The notes under the pieces are model-generated. The model did no database searches. It had not been told where the DNA came from and was given only the letters and a program-made list of their open reading frames with translations. A stretch of DNA of 41,830 nucleotides, from contig JAJYIE010000005.1 of the NCBI GenBank assembly GCA_021790255.1, forward strand, positions 8,123 through 49,952, in the 5' to 3' direction. How positions within the stretch are numbered: the stretch's first letter is position 1; each line of letters opens with the position of its first letter. The DNA is from a bacterium (GTDB lineage Bacteria > Patescibacteriota > Microgenomatia > Daviesbacterales > UBA10151). Positions 39,960 through 41,830 of the stretch are shown here, one piece after another. The position numbers and the translations under genes are program-made.

Positions 39960-41675
39960 TTAAGCCGGCTGCTTATTCTCACCGGGCCGGCGGCGCAAGA
40001 GTGATCCGGCGGATGTCAGCATCATACCCAAGCCGACTAAACGCTTGACAAAAGGCCAGCGGGAAGCTGGCGGTTCTCCGGCTGTATTGGGTAAAGCTTC
40101 GGGAGTTTTAGTCACATGAACCTCTGGCGAAGGACCAGGTTTCCCGGGAACTTGAGTTTGGGGAGTAGTTTCCGGCGCGCCGGGTACTGTAACCGACGGC
40201 GAAGACGGAACTCTTGGTACTGCGGTCGGTACAAAAACTTCCTGTACCCTTTGGGGAGTATTTGGAGTATTTTCTAACCTGGGTCCGCTCTCTTGGCTTC
40301 CACTACCTCCACCGCTTCCACTACCTCCACCGCTTTCTCCGCCGGAAGTTGTAGGCGTGCTTTGAGAAGTAGCAGTAGCTTCCGCACTCGGAGTAGGAGA
40401 AGCCTCAGGTGTCGCAGATGGACCGGGGGTTGGAGAAGATTCGGGAGTGGCAGATGGTCCAGGGGTTACTGAAGGTCCGGGAGTGGCAGATGGTCCAGGG
40501 GTCTCTGTTTTTGTGGGTGTCGGCTGCACAGTGGCAGTTTCAACTTCGGTAGGGGTCGGCGAAACCTGGCAGCCGGTGTGAGCCGGATTGGTTTTACCTA
40601 TGCCATTGTTTTGGTCACATTCATAACCCCTATTATTATCTGATCCATTGGGATATTGTCCTTTCGGATTTTTATTGTCAGCATTACCCACCTGGCCGGC
40701 GCCCGGTTCGCCCGTATGCTTGCCTTGCTCTTGGTTGCCGTTGCCCGATGGTGCGCCGACATTATTCGCATCGTAGGGGCCGGAATGGTTGGCACCGGGT
40801 CCGGTGGCAGGATACGGCACCGGGTCAGTCGTTCTAAGGTGCGGGTCGCCAGGGTTTGTATTACCGTCTTTGCTTTCCGTGGATGATCTGGTGGAATTTT
40901 GGCTTTCAGCAGAAGCATTACTTCCCGATGTGGTTTTCTCCCGTGCCTGGTTAGTCCCGGATCCGTTCTCAGTTGATGAATTGCTGTCTGAAGAGCTGGT
41001 ATTTTTACCAGCCCGATCCGGCTTGTGCGACTGGCCCCGGTCAGCCGCAGGTGGAGGATTAGATCCGTTGGCTTCGGCAGTCTGGACTGAGTTCAGGAAT
41101 GTGTCCGGGGCGAACAAAAGAGCCACTCCTACAGCTGCTCCCACCACTGCAGCAACCCTCGATGAGTTAGATACCACCCTTCTCATTGCTATGCTGAAAG
41201 GGGTTGGTTCAAGAAGTTCTTTGTCAGCATTTTTTTGGTTCTTTTCCGGCTGTTCCAGACTTTGCCAATACTGCTGGGCATCCCGATAAAAAGCACTCCG
41301 CCTACCTAAGGAATAACGCTCGATAGCTGCCCGACGGCGGGGGTCACTGAAATAAACAGATGCCCCGACATTCTCCATGTTAAAGCTTCCGTCTTTATTG
41401 ACGTCCGGAACATCTACCTCCCTAATCTCCCTTAACCTACTGACCCATGCACCCACGGAACGGTTTCTTCTCACTATGGCTGCATACACTCTCGGATCCA
41501 AAAAATCCCGCTGCTCATCGTCGACCCCATTAATACGGTAAAACTCACCCAGAACGGATTCTGCTCTTTGCCTGGACCGCGGGGAAAGCTGCGTTAAATC
41601 ACATTGCGGAGCTTTCACACCCGCAACGTTTCTTAAAATATCTTTATCAGTTTGCAGATAGACTTCTTTTGCCAT
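39960..41675 (-). CDS. Large low-complexity surface protein with LPNTA sorting signal
   Basis: 571 aa. Residues 1-160 are a globular, charged, EF-hand-like segment (DVNKDGSFN, about 91-99). A transmembrane helix lies at about 173-190. From 200 to 520 it is a disordered Ser/Gly/Asn/Pro/Thr region with a two-cysteine segment GYECDQNNGIGKTNPAHTGC (350-369), PGPSATPGPSVTP-type repeats (392-430) and a GSGSGGGSGS stretch. The C-terminus is a sortase signal: LPNTA (528-532), hydrophobic helix and RRR. LPNTA is the class D sortase motif. The internal helix plus the sorting signal is unusual. Expressed from a near-consensus promoter. Confidence 0.85.
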   Translation of the reverse strand: MAKEVYLQTDKDILRNVAGVKAPQCDLTQLSPRSRQRAESVLGEFYRINGVDDEQRDFLDPRVYAAIVRRNRSVGAWVSRLREIREVDVPDVNKDGSFNMENVGASVYFSDPRRRAAIERYSLGRRSAFYRDAQQYWQSLEQPEKNQKNADKELLEPTPFSIAMRRVVSNSSRVAAVVGAAVGVALLFAPDTFLNSVQTAEANGSNPPPAADRGQSHKPDRAGKNTSSSDSNSSTENGSGTNQAREKTTSGSNASAESQNSTRSSTESKDGNTNPGDPHLRTTDPVPYPATGPGANHSGPYDANNVGAPSGNGNQEQGKHTGEPGAGQVGNADNKNPKGQYPNGSDNNRGYECDQNNGIGKTNPAHTGCQVSPTPTEVETATVQPTPTKTETPGPSATPGPSVTPGPSATPESSPTPGPSATPEASPTPSAEATATSQSTPTTSGGESGGGSGSGGGSGSQESGPRLENTPNTPQRVQEVFVPTAVPRVPSSPSVTVPGAPETTPQTQVPGKPGPSPEVHVTKTPEALPNTAGEPPASRWPFVKRLVGLGMMLTSAGSLLRRRPGENKQPA

Positions 41676-41693
41676 AAAAGTTGAGCAACTTTT
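41676..41693. repeat. Hairpin just before the surface-protein start codon
   Basis: AAAAGTT-GAGC-AACTTTT, followed on the plus strand by more T. On the minus-strand mRNA it forms the 5' leader directly before the ATG and could limit initiation; read on the plus strand it looks like a terminator. Confidence 0.5.
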
Positions 41694-41707
41694 TTTTACA
41701 GAGACAT

Positions 41708-41736
41708 ATTATATAGGTAACTGGTATAAAAGTCAA
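41708..41736 (-). promoter_or_regulatory. Near-consensus promoter of the surface protein
   Basis: Minus strand: -35 TTGACT (41736-41731), 17-bp spacer, -10 TATAAT (41713-41708). The leader is about 26 nt and has no Shine-Dalgarno. Upstream DNA to 41830 shows no gene I can support. Confidence 0.8.
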
Positions 41737-41830
41737 GTTTATGTCCTGGATCAGTACTTTTGAGATAACCCTCCTTTCTTTAAGTACCGGTAAGGTGACA
41801 GATAGTTTAATGACTGGTGTGGTCTTTGTT

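Noticed and set aside
39854-40048. 64-codon plus-strand frame
   Set aside because: Its second half is antisense to the surface-protein gene, with no ribosome-binding site or recognisable domain.
40430-40510. Tandem repeats in the surface-protein gene as a CRISPR-like array
   Set aside because: They encode in-frame PGPSATP-type protein repeats and have no unique spacers.
41752-41775. CTGGATCA followed further on by CCTCCTTTCT, like the 3' end of 16S rRNA
   Set aside because: The two parts are separated by 16 unrelated bases and the preceding sequence does not match rRNA; likely coincidence.

Overview
The window looks like chromosomal DNA of a small-genome bacterium of the Candidate Phyla Radiation (Patescibacteria), most likely a Microgenomates-type lineage. 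This is an inference from gene content: an adenosylcobalamin-dependent ribonucleotide reductase beside a cobalamin adenosyltransferase, a split transketolase, tightly overlapping operons, many tiny membrane proteins, a class D-type (LPNTA) sortase substrate, and mobile-element genes of the kind seen in such genomes. TGA is an ordinary stop here. Several promoters lie so close to their start codons that the mRNAs would be leaderless.

Layout. 1-360: 5' end of lon with a CIRCE-like operator. 362-904: cobalamin adenosyltransferase. 943-1680: a REP-associated tyrosine transposase between two CACCCC/GGGGTG palindromes. 1971-5290: nrdR-nrdJ with palindromic, partly NrdR-box-like upstream DNA. 5291-8633: envelope enzymes (cyclophilin, D,D-carboxypeptidase, DsbA/DsbB). 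8790-10663: class II aldolase and PfkB kinase. 10670-14881: copper module (csoR, cupredoxin, copA, SafE-cupredoxin fusion, HMA protein) behind a palindromic operator. 14893-18502: pentose-phosphate operon (rpiB, rpe, LOG, transketolase halves), preceded by a DnaQ-like exonuclease. 19106-20414: a probable short terminated RNA, then a Fic gene bracketed by two copies of a phased TTGCR repeat.

20415-27342 is an apparent integrative element at tRNA-Gln(TTG). A large serine recombinase runs antisense into the tRNA. It is followed by an AAA+ ATPase, a DUF5659-like protein and unknown proteins, mostly on the minus strand, with an opposite-strand cargo block (24508-26029) flanked by a diverged direct repeat.

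27380-35306 is the most interesting region. It holds an OmpR-type two-component system with DedA, a secreted phosphodiester-glycosidase-like protein, a small secreted protein, small anchored proteins and a NosFY-like ABC transporter. Five promoters in this block each carry an 18-bp direct-repeat motif (consensus TTTTCATnnnATTCCCAT) 10-11 bp upstream of a -10 box. This reads as one self-contained envelope-response regulon, including autoregulation.

35532-37423 is a decaying stretch: an IS3 transposase remnant, a possible structured-RNA remnant and an ATP-grasp pseudogene. 37640-39830 holds a PadR regulator with a membrane partner, divergent from an MFS exporter over overlapping promoters. 39960-41736 encodes a large low-complexity surface protein with an LPNTA sorting signal and a near-consensus promoter.
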